The position numbers and the translations under genes are program-made. Positions 22,701-33,582 of a stretch of DNA of 64,000 nucleotides are shown piece after piece. Source of the DNA: Antedon bifida (taxonomy: Eukaryota; Echinodermata; Crinoidea; Comatulida; Antedonidae). The notes under the pieces are model-generated. The model was not told the DNA's origin, did no database searches, and was given only the letters and a program-made list of their open reading frames with translations. Location of the stretch: contig OY727098.1 of NCBI GenBank assembly GCA_963402885.1, forward strand, positions 1,166,001 to 1,230,000, in the 5' to 3' direction. The stretch's first letter is position 1. The number at the start of each line of letters is the position of its first letter.

Positions 22701-25208
22701 GTAGTAATAATTTTACTTACTCTGTTCACATATGTACCCATCTGAGTATGTGTTCAAAATATCGTCTGCATCAGTATCTATCAAATAGATTCCAGTAGTA
22801 TGGATTCTCACAACAGCTGCTATATTGTTGTCGCTATTAGGCTCATCAGCATGCCACGTAACGGAAGAACCAAACGTTTGTCCTATTTCCCATTTCCAGT
22901 TTGTATCTACGTATTTATCTAATTCCGCCTGACGTGATAATCCGATGACGTATTGACCTTCTCCGTAAACGGTATTAACGTAGTCGAGTACCACAGTCAG
23001 TTCATCATTGGTGAGAAGACTGACAAGATATCCTCCAGAAGACTCACAGTCAGCCTTTGCATCAGACCAGGTCATTTCTAGTTGATCATTTAACATCTTG
23101 ACAGTGTACAGGGACCATTTGTATTTCAATTCAGAATAATCTTTGGTAAACAATGAAAATACACATACTTGGATTTTTCTTTCAATACTTTCTATTATTC
23201 TGAACAAATGAGGATTGAGGTACCCGTCATATAAAATGGTTTATATTCAATTGTTAAGTTTGTAATTGTTAATCATTTTTAATATTTGGATTGGAATAAA
23301 TATTTCTAAATAAGTTTTTTAATGTAGGCTTATCGTTGTATATTTTTAATAGATTAATTTGCAATGCACAAACAAAGAATGCTTTGTTTCAAGATTATGG
23401 TTCTTTGAGCTTTCCAGTCATTTCCGTTTTTAATAAGTAATTTTAGTATTTACAGGATATTAACGGATTGAGATAAACTGTATGATCACATTTGTCATTA
23501 CAATACCAGATACCCTAAATGATACAATTTATAGATAAATATAAACGGCAACAAAACATAACTTTGGTCAAGTAGTAATAATTTTACTTACTCTGTTCAC
23601 ATATGTACCCATCTGAATTTGAGTTTATTTTACCATCTGCTGGTGTGTCCATCAAAACCATATCAGTAGTACGAATTCTCACGCCAGATGTAATAGTGAC
23701 ATTATTATCAGGATCAGCAGGATGCCACTGAATATTAGAACCAAACTCTTGTCCTGTTTCCCATTTCCAGTTTGTATCTACGTCTCCATCTAATCCCGCC
23801 TGACGTGATAATCCGATGGCGTATATACCTGCTTCGTAAACGGTATTAACGTAGTCGAGGACTGCAGTAACTTCATCATTGTTAAGAAAAGTAGCAAGAT
23901 AGCCACCAGAAGACTCACAGTCAGCCTTTGCGTCAGACCACGTCATTGGTTGGTCATTCATCTTCGTCACAGTGTACCGTGACCACTTGTATTCTAATTC
24001 AGCATCGCCTTTTGGAAGAAAATTAAATACATCAAAGTTATCGTTCTTGATTATTTATTGAAACATTTACTTTAATACATTACAGTAGGTAACCCTTTTT
24101 AATAATTGTTTTAAAAATGCTTTCAAGCACTATTTTGTGTCTTACTATTTTCGTACGTTAAAAAAAAAGTGTTGATAAGATAATTATTCTTAACAAGATA
24201 ATTAATCACGATATTGATTAGGTTCTTGCACCAGACCACAAACGTATCTGTTCTCTGTGTATAATTAAGACAATCAAACACAATGGTGTACGTCTTTGCG
24301 TAACGTTTACGTTGCGCGCGTAGGTTGCGTCGCTAGTGGGAAAACCACGCTTTTGATATACAAGCACAAGGCAAGAACACTGAAAAACATGGTACATCGC
24401 GGGTTGGGGGTACGCGGGGTGAATCAGGTCAAGTCTATGGCCGACTGGAAACTGATTTTGGGTTTACAACCCCCTCAAACAAGCCCAAAAATAAATAATT
24501 CTGGTTGTATGTTTGACTGGAATATGAAAAGTTCTGTAATAAAAATGAGAGTTGCTTTTTGTTGAAGTGACGTGTATTAGTGTTTCAATTTAATTTATTT
24601 CCACAATATAATAACATACATACAGGATAATAAATGCAATGAAGTAATAATGTGGGGGGGGGGGGGAGAGTCATATAAGTTAGAAAGACTTTAAGTTTGA
24701 CCCACCCGAAGATATAAAATTAAATGCGAATATGAAAAAGAAAAAAAATAGACATAAACTAATAATAAATAAAAGAAAACAAAGCTACAATCAATTTCTA
24801 TTAAAAACCATATTATCCGATCTTAACAGGTCTTATAAAATATATATATTTAACGTTCATCATATCTTAAAAGTAAATAGTTCCTGTATATACTAATTTA
24901 AATTTAGAAGTTGTAGATGCAGTTTTAATATCTACATGGATTGAATTCCATAATTTAGCTCCTTGGTATTTAATAGAGTTCTTGATCAATTTGTAACATT
25001 TGTCATATTTGCGCGCGTAAACTGATTCAAAATGATCTAGATTGCCCTGGAACGCCAAACCGAGCCCTTGGCCCCAGCCTATTGTTCCTCGCTTCGCTCG
25101 CAAAATACTCAATTATCGTAAATACTATAGATAAAAATAATAAAATAAACCTCTACTTATCACGTCCAGAATCCAAGGAAAAAAGACGATGAATTTCCAG
25201 CCAACCAT
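19489..25208 (-). CDS. Lectin gene C: secreted protein with five CTLDs and a PAN-like domain
   Basis: Predicted secreted poly-lectin. Exons: signal 25157-25208 (tentative), CTLD1 23592-24008, CTLD2 22721-23140, CTLD3 21850-22269, CTLD4 21141-21560, CTLD5 20424-20840, PAN-like 19489-19718. Each CTLD exon is 417-420 nt, begins after AG and ends A|GTAAGT or G|GTAAGT, giving phase 1-1 modules that join in frame. Each domain shows MTWSDA..(D/T)CESSGG, IGLSRQA, WKWE and GYICE/GFICE. The two inner CTLD cysteines and WND are absent. No transmembrane segment follows the PAN domain. The signal exon (MVGWKFIVFFPWIL...) differs from genes A and B and is the least certain part. CTLD2 and CTLD3 are recent duplicates. 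Ligand unknown; defence or mucus roles are inference. Confidence 0.8.
20070..20335 (+). pseudogene. LINE C-terminal fragment with (ATT)n tail
   Basis: The plus-strand frame (LLLVPRINTKSYGQKLF, then AASLWNSLPRHF) is a typical end of a LINE reverse-transcriptase ORF, with a stop near 20243. ggcgctatac and (ATT)n follow. It is inserted antisense in the gene C intron between CTLD5 and the PAN exon. Confidence 0.75.
20424..20840 (-). CDS. Gene C exon CTLD5
   Basis: Carries TCESSGG as first Cys, WNPEDPG at the sugar-site position and acidic loop LLDIDATADLN. Nearly identical to gene B CTLD4 and close to gene A CTLD6. Confidence 0.85.
21141..21560 (-). CDS. Gene C exon CTLD4
   Basis: Carries WLPGDPD and acidic loop LVDVYEDEDLN, ending GFICEES. 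Counterpart of gene B CTLD3 and gene A CTLD5. Confidence 0.85.
21850..22269 (-). CDS. Gene C exon CTLD3
   Basis: Carries WHADDPN and loop LIDTDADNILN. Almost identical to CTLD2, including upstream intron sequence. Confidence 0.85.
22721..23140 (-). CDS. Gene C exon CTLD2
   Basis: Carries an EPN triplet (WHADEPN) where CTLD3 has DPN; loop LIDTDADDILN. Confidence 0.85.
23592..24008 (-). CDS. Gene C exon CTLD1
   Basis: Carries WHPADPD and loop LMDTPADGKIN. Counterpart of gene B CTLD1. Confidence 0.85.
24590..25112 (-). pseudogene. LINE fragment in gene C first intron
   Basis: The minus frame 24867-25112 includes SIKYQGAKLWNSIHVDIK, typical of the end of a LINE ORF. Downstream sequence to 24590 is probable 3' UTR and includes a G run at about 24653-24667. 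Confidence 0.6.
25157..25208 (-). CDS. Gene C candidate signal-peptide exon
   Basis: ATG at 25208, then a short hydrophobic run (FIVFFPWIL). The donor A|GTAGAG leaves phase 1, matching the CTLD1 acceptor. Chosen because phase and distance fit; the sequence is unlike the paired signal exons of genes A and B, so another exon is possible. Confidence 0.4.
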
Positions 25209-25486
25209 TGTGATCGAAGCAATCCAACTTTAGTATAACGATAACGGTTATAACAAGACGTTGTATCAATTCCCACACGTTATCATATTTAGTACCGTAA
25301 TTGACGCTGCAAATTCATTATTCGCTATGTAGTAAAACATATAATACGCCAGTTATATAAGCATTATTTTGAATTAACGATTTTAAAAATTTATAATGTA
25401 GTGTGTTGTGGGAAAGATGCAAGGCCAACATATGGATAAGTAAATAATGTCATACCATGGTTATCAACTTTAACCATTCAAACAAA

Positions 25487-26345
25487 ATGCTAAATTTCCA
25501 ATTATGTTATTATTCTATGCACAGAAAACGTGTTTTAAATAATTCATGTAAGTTTTTTAAATTTTAAATTTAAAAAGGCCTATATTACATAATAAAACTT
25601 TACTTTTAAGAGAATAATAACGCAAACAATTTTAATAATGCTATAGTTATCAATTTTAACTATTCAAAAAAGATGCTAAATTTCCAATGATGTAATTATT
25701 CTATGCACAGAAAACGTGTTTTAAATAATTCATGTAAGTTTTTTAAATTTTAAATTTAAAAAGGCCTATATTACATAATAAAACTTTACTTTTAAGAGAA
25801 TAATAACGCAAACAATTTTAATAATGCTATAGTTATCAATTTTAACTATTCAAAAAAGATGCTAAATTTCCAATGATGTAATTATTCTATGCACAGAAAA
25901 CGTGTTTTAAATAATTCATGTAAGTTTTTTAAATTTTAAATTTAAAAAGGCCTATATTACATAATGAAACTTTACTTTTAAGAGAATAATAACGCAAACT
26001 AAATTTTAATAATGCTATAGTTATGAACTTTAAATATTCAAAAAGATGCTAAATTTCCAATGATATAATTATTCTATGCACAGAATTTTTTCATTTTTTT
26101 CATTTATTCATTTAGCATCCATTCAACAATACATTTAAAATACATAACAAAGAAAAAAACAAACAATTGGAATATTAAAATTGATTAAAACCAAAGTGAA
26201 TTGATGCAAGGACGACCCATAAAATCGACATGTCAATTTATTTCCAATGGGTTATTTAAAACGTGTGTTAAATAATTCATGTAAGTTTTCAATTAAAAAA
26301 TGCCTATATATTACATAATAAAACTTTACTTTTAAGAATAAACGC
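25487..26345. repeat. 186-bp tandem repeat array, interrupted
   Basis: atgctaaatttccaat starts at 25487, 25673, 25859 and 26045, exactly 186 bases apart. Each unit holds gcacagaaaacgtgttttaa and aaaggcctatattacataat. A fifth partial unit resumes at about 26262 after an insertion. Confidence 0.9.
26085..26262 (-). mobile_element. LINE 3' end fragment inserted in the tandem array
   Basis: Splits the array's last unit. cgacatgtcaatttatttcc followed by aatggg resembles the 3' region of the LINE at about 14190-14220 (cgacaaaaaagtaaacttatttccaatgggg pattern). Confidence 0.5.
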
Positions 26346-27352
26346 AAACATAATACTAAATTATCAATAATAATATAATAATACAAAAGGAAAAACAACG
26401 CTAGACGATGAAACGCCAGTTGTTGAGAATAAAACATTTTAGGTTTCGAAACGTTCTGTAAGTTCGCTTACAATGTTTTTTACAAAAAGAAATTTTGTTA
26501 TACCAAAAGGCGTGGTTTAAATAATCTAAATTAAAAATATCATACAATCGCAGTGAAAATATTAAATACTTGTTAGCACACAGTGTGATATCATCTCTAG
26601 GACAATACATATTCAAAAATGCAATCGAGTATCTATAGTTTTAAAAGACATTTTGGGAATGAAGAAGTGTGACACGTTTTGTGCCTGTTCCTTGCGTTAG
26701 CCATGCTAAGAAGTCTAGGCTGATCATACTAGTATAGAAATTTTTGTTTACTTGTATTTATTGGGACTTAATTCTAAAATGGTTCAATACATAACAAGTG
26801 CAATATTAAGTATAATGAATACAAAGAACATTATTGAAAGATCACAAATATATCTAATATAACTACAATAAAGCCCTTATCATAATCTAAGAAATGAGTT
26901 AAGGTGGTTGGTTTTTCAATCTAAAGATCATCTAATAAAATACCGTATTATACTCTCTTTCTTTATCCCTCCGATTACTACCGTAATCGCTTTAAGTTAA
27001 TGTCGTCATAGAGGTAACATTAGGGTAAATCAATATTTCAATTTTAGTTTTTAAAAAAGCATAGATAAATATACTTATGCATGATTTAATGATGCTAATA
27101 CAATGCAAATAGTATGGAAAAATATTATTGTTCAGGCAGTTAACAGTTAAGGGAAAAGGCCGTTTCAAGAGGTACCTCTGATGACAAATGTTCACTGGAA
27201 ACCTTTTCCAAACTCCTATTTCATGAAACTGTATTAATTCTATGTTTTGTTTTGTTAACATTCTTTAGTTCGGGCTGTGTTTGAACTATTTAATTATAGT
27301 CATGTTTTTGTCACTCAAACGCATCTCATCTGAGCATTGGGGAATTGTAATG

Positions 27353-27603
27353 TTATTCATATAAAAGTCCGACTTTCTTGTTTCTAAAAACAAACTGTTT
27401 CAAATAATGCCGATCATTGTACTTCTTTACATCCTCTTCAATCTGACATCCTGCAGATGTATCAATGTGAAATCCTTGACAGTTATCTTTTCTTAAACAA
27501 TGTAAAGCACATCTTATGTACTCAACTGTCATTTTAACTCCAAACTCAGACACTCCAGAGTTCACTCCACGAGGCTCGACAAATTGGAAATAAACACTGG
27601 TAT
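27353..27603 (-). CDS. Gene B terminal exon: PAN/apple-like domain
   Basis: Core CALHCLRKDNCQGFH and AGCQIEE. Ends KKVGLLYE, so the reading continues past the point where A and C stop. Confidence 0.75.
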
Positions 27604-30600
27604 CTGAAAGACAAATACGGACTCGGAAAATGATATATGTTGGAGTTGATTTTTGATGTGTAGGTTGTAGCCGGTTTGCTTATAGAAATCCCAAATGTTA
27701 CAATGCTCAGAAATGTCATTTGGAAATAAACACGCAGACGCATGAAACGTGTTCAATTTCATTTTGACTTATTTTTGACAATATAGAAATTATCGGATTA
27801 GAAATTATAAATCGTTTTTTTTTTGCTTGTATGTTTATATTTCCAATATTAAAACCTGATTGATTTTTTTTAATGATACGGTAGGCCTTACTTGGTACAT
27901 ATTTACACCTCAAACAAATCACTTACCCTGCTCACAGATATATCCGTCAGAGTTTGAGTTCAAATCAGCGGTCGCATCAATGTCTAGGAGCCTCATACCT
28001 TTAGTATCAATTCTGGTGCCAGCTATAACTTCTCTGCTAGTGCCCGGATCTTCCGGATTCCACGCAATCGAAGAATCAAAATCTTGTCCTGTTTCCCATT
28101 TCCAGTTTGTATCTTCGTTATCTAATCCCGCCTGACGTGATAATCCGATGGCGTATATACCTTCTTTGTAAACGGTATTAACGTAGCTAAGTACTGCAGT
28201 AACTTCATCATTGGTAAGAAGAGTAGCAAGATATCCACCAGAAGACTCACATGTAGCTCTTGCATCAGACCACGTCATTATTGTTTCATAACGTAACGTC
28301 GTTACAACGTACCGTGACAACTTGTATAATAATTCAGCATAATCTTTTGAGAAAAATAAAAAAGTGCATAAAAACCCATCTCACCTAATTAGAAAAACGT
28401 CATTTGTAATAATTATTCTGTGATCTTTGTTAACATTTCGTCTGTGAAAACAAAGACCCTCTCCATTATAAGAAGAATTACATAAGGTACTGTATTGCAT
28501 ATTATTAACAAGATAGTTTTTGTCTTAGTGTTTTTGGGTCATCTGTTTTGAGTCAGTCCTAGAATGTTTGAGGTTGAGGCGAGTAGGTGACTATTGTCAC
28601 ATCATTATCTATCATGCGCAGCTGGAAACACTGACATAAATTACTTACTTTCTTCGCAAATGAAGCCCTTGAAGTACGTGTTCAAATCCTCGTCTTCATT
28701 AACGTCCACCAATTTGACACTATTGGTAAAAATGGCAACACCAGCTCTTTTGCTATTGATACTATTGGGATCACCAGGAACCCATGGGATAATAGAGGAA
28801 TCGAATTCTTGGTCTGTTTCCCATTTCCAGTTTTTGTCATTGTTTATTTCTAATCCCGCCTGACGAGATAGTCCGATGGCGTATCCACTTGCTCCGTAGA
28901 CGGTATTAACGTAGTCGAGGACTGCAGTAACTTCATCATTGTTAAGAAAAGTAACAAGATAGCCACCAGAAGACTCACATGTAACCTTTGCGTCTGGCCA
29001 TGTCGTTACGTGTTGTTCGTTAAACATCGTCACAATGTACCGTGACAGACTATACTGTAAAGCAGCATCGCCTTTGAAATAACAAAAATTAAATCACACA
29101 TCAACATTTGAAGCATTGCTTTTCTTGGTTTATTCAATTGCCTTCGGCATTCATTAATAGCAATTTGTTCAAACGTGTGGATTTTTTAAACATAGGAACT
29201 GAAGAAGAACAATGTCACAGAATGACATAACTCTACAAACAGTATTAATGCAGAGGAAAATGTTGTTATCACTATTAACACCTTAAGATTGCCATTTCTT
29301 TTCTAGGCATTTATATTTTAGGAGGAGGAATAATTGATCTCAATAAACTTACTTTCTTCACATATATACCCATCTGAGTATGTGTTCAACATATCCTCTG
29401 CATCAGTATCTATCAAATAGATTCCAGTAGTATGGATTCTCACAACAGCTGCTATATTGTTCTCGCTATTAGGATCATCAGCATGCCACGTAACAGAAGA
29501 ACCAAACGTTTGTCCTATTTCCCATTTCCAGTTTGTATCTACGTCTTTATCTAATCCCGCCTGACGTGATAATCCGATGGCGTATTTGCCTTCTCCATAA
29601 ACGGTATTAACGTAGTCGAGTACCACAGTCAGTTCATCATTGGTGAGAAGACTGACAAGATATCCTCCAGAAGACTCACAGTCAGCCTTTGCATCAGACC
29701 AGGTCATTTCTAGTTGATCATTTAACATCTTGACAGTGTACAGGGACCATTTGTATTTCAATTCAGAATCACCTTTGGTAAACAATGAAAATACACATAC
29801 TTGGAAAATCTTCTATAAACAATTCTTTCTGTTTATTTCTACTTTCTAAACAATCATCATATAATATGGTTCATATTCAATTGTTTTCAAAAGTTTGTAA
29901 CCCAGGGTGTTTAACCATTTTTAATATTTGGATTAGAATAAATATCTCTAAATAAATTTTTTAATGTAGGCTTATCGTTGTATATTTTTAATAGATTTAT
30001 TTGCAATGCACAAACAAAAAATGCTCCATTGCAAGATTATGGTTCTCTCAGCTTTCCAGTCATTGCCGTTATCGATAATTTTAAAATTTACAGGATTTGT
30101 CATTAAAATACCGGATACCCTAGATAATACAATTTATAGATAATAAAGGGCAACAAGAAATAACTTTTGGTCGATTAGTAATAATCTTACTTACTCTGTT
30201 CACATATGTACCCATCTGAATTTGAGTTTATTTTACCATCTGCTTGTGTGTCCATCAAATCCATATCAGTAGTACGAATTCTTATGCCAGCTGTAATAGC
30301 GACTTCAGTATTAGGATCATAAGGATTCCACGCAATATTAGAACCAAACTCTTGTCCTGTTTCCCATTTCCAGTTTGCATCTACGTCTCTATCTAATCCC
30401 GCCTGACGTGATAATCCGATGGCGTATATACCTGCTCCATAAACGGTATCAACGTAGTCGAGGACTGTTTTCAATTCATCCTTGGTATGAAAACTAACCA
30501 GATAGCCTCCAGAAGACTCACAGTCAGCCTTTACGTCAGACCACGTCATTGGCTGTTGGTCATTTAACATCTTGACAGTGTACCGGGACCACTTGTATTC

Positions 30601-30846
30601 TAATTCAGCATCGCCTTTGGAGAACAATGAACATTTGTTTTGAGCAATTCTTCCATAAATATATTCGAGAAAAGAGGATTGTCTTTCCAACAATCTGAAC
30701 ACCAAGATTTATTGGAAGACAATGGGAATACATTTTGCGATTTTTAAGTCTATAACCAAGTTTCTTTAATTGAAAGGTTATTACTTACTGAATCCAATGA
30801 TAAACTGCACAGAGAAGAAACATAGGTGAATCTTTGAATAAAACAT
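27353..30846 (-). CDS. Lectin gene B: secreted protein with four CTLDs and a PAN-like domain
   Basis: Paralogue of genes A and C. Exons: signal 30789-30846, CTLD1 30195-30614, CTLD2 29353-29772, CTLD3 28649-29071, CTLD4 27927-28343, PAN-like 27353-27603. The signal exon (MFYSKIHLC...FIIGFS) has a clear hydrophobic core and ends phase 1 at A|GTAAGT. All internal exons are multiples of three in phase 1-1, about 660 residues in total. The PAN exon has a small insertion (VKMT) before its first cysteine and a longer tail than A or C. Together with its introns, the stretch holding CTLD2-CTLD4 is almost identical to gene C about 7.5 kb away. No membrane anchor; predicted secreted. Function unknown. 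Confidence 0.85.
27927..28343 (-). CDS. Gene B exon CTLD4
   Basis: Carries WNPEDPG and loop LLDIDATADLN. Counterpart of gene C CTLD5, with matching flanking introns. Confidence 0.85.
28649..29071 (-). CDS. Gene B exon CTLD3
   Basis: 423 nt, one codon longer than its gene C counterpart. Carries WVPGDPN, loop LVDVNEDEDLN and GFICEES. Confidence 0.85.
29353..29772 (-). CDS. Gene B exon CTLD2
   Basis: Carries WHADDPN and loop LIDTDAEDMLN. Matches gene C CTLD2/CTLD3, present once here. Confidence 0.85.
30195..30614 (-). CDS. Gene B exon CTLD1
   Basis: Carries WNPYDPN and loop LMDTQADGKIN. The helix region differs from its neighbours (FHTKDELKTVLDYVDTV). Confidence 0.85.
30789..30846 (-). CDS. 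Gene B signal-peptide exon
   Basis: ATG at 30846; hydrophobic core LCFFSVQFIIGF; phase-1 donor A|GTAAGT. The last 12 residues match the gene A signal exon. Confidence 0.75.
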
Positions 30847-33352
30847 TGTTGACAGTATATGAAGCCGAAGTGCCGATAACAAGTTATAAGTAATATGTAC
30901 AGGAATGTTTAAAGTGATAGAATATATAAAGGAATTATTTATTTTTTTAATAGCTTCCTCCGTGGTTTATTGATTCAAAATTAATATTTCATTTTCGAAA
31001 TGATAACAAGCTACACGAATCAATTACAATAACTGTAGAAACGAAAGTAGGATTTTCATTAACAATAAAATATATAAATTGTGGTTTTTTAACACAATAC
31101 AATAATATCTTTGATATATAATAATAGACACGCTATCTCCATGCGACGTGCTTTACGTATGAAAACAATTATACTTTACTTTATTTAGAATTTCTTCCTT
31201 TTTTGTTATTGTTTTATTAATATCCAGTCTGCGATTATTACAATAATATCTACAATTAAATACACAATGAAAGGTAGAAATCGTCGTTCTAATATTATTC
31301 AAAATTTAATTTATCTAGAATTTTATAGCTATTTCTACTTTTTAAACGAGTATACGTTTTGCTCATTAATTAATTTTTATTCGATTTTCCATTAATACCA
31401 GCTCATACACCTTTTTTTAAATAAGGAATTATTTTTTTAATTTGTAACTCCACCTTATCTTTTAAAATTGAAGTATTGTTAGATCTTTTTATTTTTGTTT
31501 ATTTTAACTTTCTCTACTCGCTCATTCAATCCATCGCCAATCCAAAGCGTCGATTTTATTTATTTATGGTATGTTTTGGTATTATCGTTGTTGTTTGTTA
31601 TTTAATCAAATAATTTTTTTTATTCATTCATGGCAGCAGTGTTATACAGTACACTTGCCTTGCTTAGATCGTGTTGCAGCTACAGATAAACCCTTTGATC
31701 CATCCTGTTGCCATGGTTATACTTTTTAGTCAATACTTTTCGAGTTAGTCATAGAAAATTATCTCCCACTAAAGGTTCCGTCGTTTTAAACCTTGGTGCC
31801 ATCTTAACGCTTTGTAAGAAGGAAAGAACAAATGGTATAAGTGCTTTTGCTTGCATTTATTATAGTTTAATTGGCGAATACGGTATTAAAATACAATAGT
31901 AAAATAGATCAACAATTTTAAATCCGTAAAAAACCCAATGATTGATATCAATTTCTAAACTGACGCTAAACAACTGTATAAATGTAGGCCTATTTTTTGT
32001 CAATAAGTGAGTCAATAAAAAGGACAAACATACCAAAATAGAGACTACCAGAGTGCATAACCTAAAGAATAACAAAACAAAAATGCTTAAATAAACGATT
32101 ACAAATAAAATTAATTATTTTTTAAAATATTTATCTCGTAAACTGGACGGCAACTCACACCTACAGACGAGGAAAGTAAAATAGAGCATTTCAAACAATC
32201 CGTTTTATTTATGAATAAAAACTAAGGTCATTTTACTTTTAAAGTCTGAGAGTTGATATCAATGCATTTAAGAGTTTGAAATTGTATAATATCAAAGGTA
32301 TATTTTTTAGTACTTTATGATAATATACCAGCTATAGCATTATATCTTTTTTAATTGGGGTGTTGTACAAATGGTGCATAAAACAAATGGAAAAAGAATT
32401 AATTAAATCGTGACATGATTATCAACTTTAATTATGGTATTGTTGTATTGTTTCATTACTTTTTGATATTGTTGACCATTGATAGAAATTAATAGATATA
32501 TGATATACTGAAACAATATTCAAACATACTATAAAATAATGCTATTATTCTATGCGCATAAAGCGAAAATACTTTCTTTTTAAAGGGAACATTATGATTT
32601 GTTTTTGAATTCAAAACATGAATTAAATAACACACAAAAATGGTGCAGTAAAACTAATTGAACCAGGATAACCAACAATGTTTTTTAAAACATTAATTAC
32701 TTAAATTATTAATAATTAAGTTAATTAAATTATATTATTTGAAAATAATATAATTTGTTTCCAATAGAGTTCTTAGTAACAATTATGAGTCAAGTGTTTA
32801 ATAGTAGTTTTGATCCCTGTGGTCGTCTTACTCGTGCCTCTTAGGCCTATAGGTATTGCTTTTATTTTAATTTATGCAGCCTTGATGTTACTATTAATGC
32901 TACGTTATCTATTGACCATCACTAAACAAATGATATATAAATAAGTATATACAATTGCAACAATTGTACTAGTAGTAGAGTTCCATACGGAGTTTTGACT
33001 TAATATTAGTAAAAAGATAAATATGTTGGCACATATGGCGTTTCATACATACTAAAAAAAATAAATAAAAAAGACAACAAATACAGACTTGGTGTCTACC
33101 AATGTACTTTAAGAGCATAATGCACTTAAATGCGGTGTTTTATAGTCTACAGGTCTTTAAAAATATATTGCCTTTATGATGTCAGAATAAATATACACTA
33201 TAATATACATCATTTAACAATTATTAGTCTATATACTTTTAATAAGCTAAAACTTTTAATAAGCGTAAATTGTGGTCAAACTGTCTGTTTATTGAGACGT
33301 TTTTTCTCTGTGATCACAGTACAATTAACTGAATAATAGCTGGTTTGTTATA
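30847..33352. other. Intergenic between lectin genes B and A
   Basis: Strongly AT-rich. It must contain the gene B promoter and gene A 3' UTR, but no gene or element could be supported, apart from a decayed relative of the 10156-10385 MITE near 31640-31715. Confidence 0.45.
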
Positions 33353-33582
33353 TTACAAACCGACTCTTTTGTTTCTAAAAACAAACTGTTTCAAATATTG
33401 CCGTTCATTGTACTCATTTAAATCCTCTTCAATCTGACATCCTGCGGATGTATCAATGTGAAATCCTTGACAGTTATCTTTTCTTAAACACTGTAAAGCA
33501 CATCTCATGTACTCAACTCCAAACTCAGACACTCCAGAGTTCACTCCACGAGGCTCGGCAGATTGGAAATAAACACTCATAT
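33353..33582 (-). CDS. Gene A terminal exon: PAN/apple-like domain
   Basis: Core CALQCLRKDNCQGFH and AGCQIEE, stop directly after VGL as in gene C. Joins CTLD6 as Asp-Met-Ser. Confidence 0.75.

Larger units (their letters stand above)
21841..23582. repeat. Tandem 871-bp exon-plus-intron duplication in gene C
   Basis: Landmarks recur exactly 871 bases apart, for example ttgaggtacccgtcatataa at 22344 and 23215, and ttttacttactctgttcaca at 22712 and 23583. The unit contains a CTLD exon with its upstream intron. Introns are as similar as exons, indicating recent duplication or conversion. Confidence 0.85.
25209..27352. other. Intergenic between lectin genes C and B
   Basis: Contains the 186-bp tandem array (25487-26345). 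The rest (26346-27352) is AT-rich with no recognised gene; it presumably includes the 3' UTR of gene B. Confidence 0.5.
27880..29800. repeat. Segmental duplication shared by genes B and C
   Basis: 27880-29800 matches about 20380-22300 at an offset near 7503-7508 bases, covering three CTLD exons and their introns (for example acccatctcacctaattaga at about 20872 and 28375). Differences are scattered substitutions and small indels. Confidence 0.85.

Noticed and set aside
21133-23207. Lectin exons as separate single-domain genes
   Set aside because: Each has a consensus acceptor and donor in matching phase, lacks its own signal peptide, and its apparent start codon lies in intron sequence or is not ATG.
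24296-24565. Open frame with a P-loop-like GCVASGKT
   Set aside because: No other NTPase motifs follow, the DNA looks like a decayed mobile-element end (gtcgctagtgggaaaacc) and a similar sequence occurs near 43640-43740.
27860-28863. Plus-strand frames with hydrophobic stretches opposite the lectin exons
   Set aside because: They recur opposite every CTLD copy because the sense exons are conserved; no start or splice context of their own.
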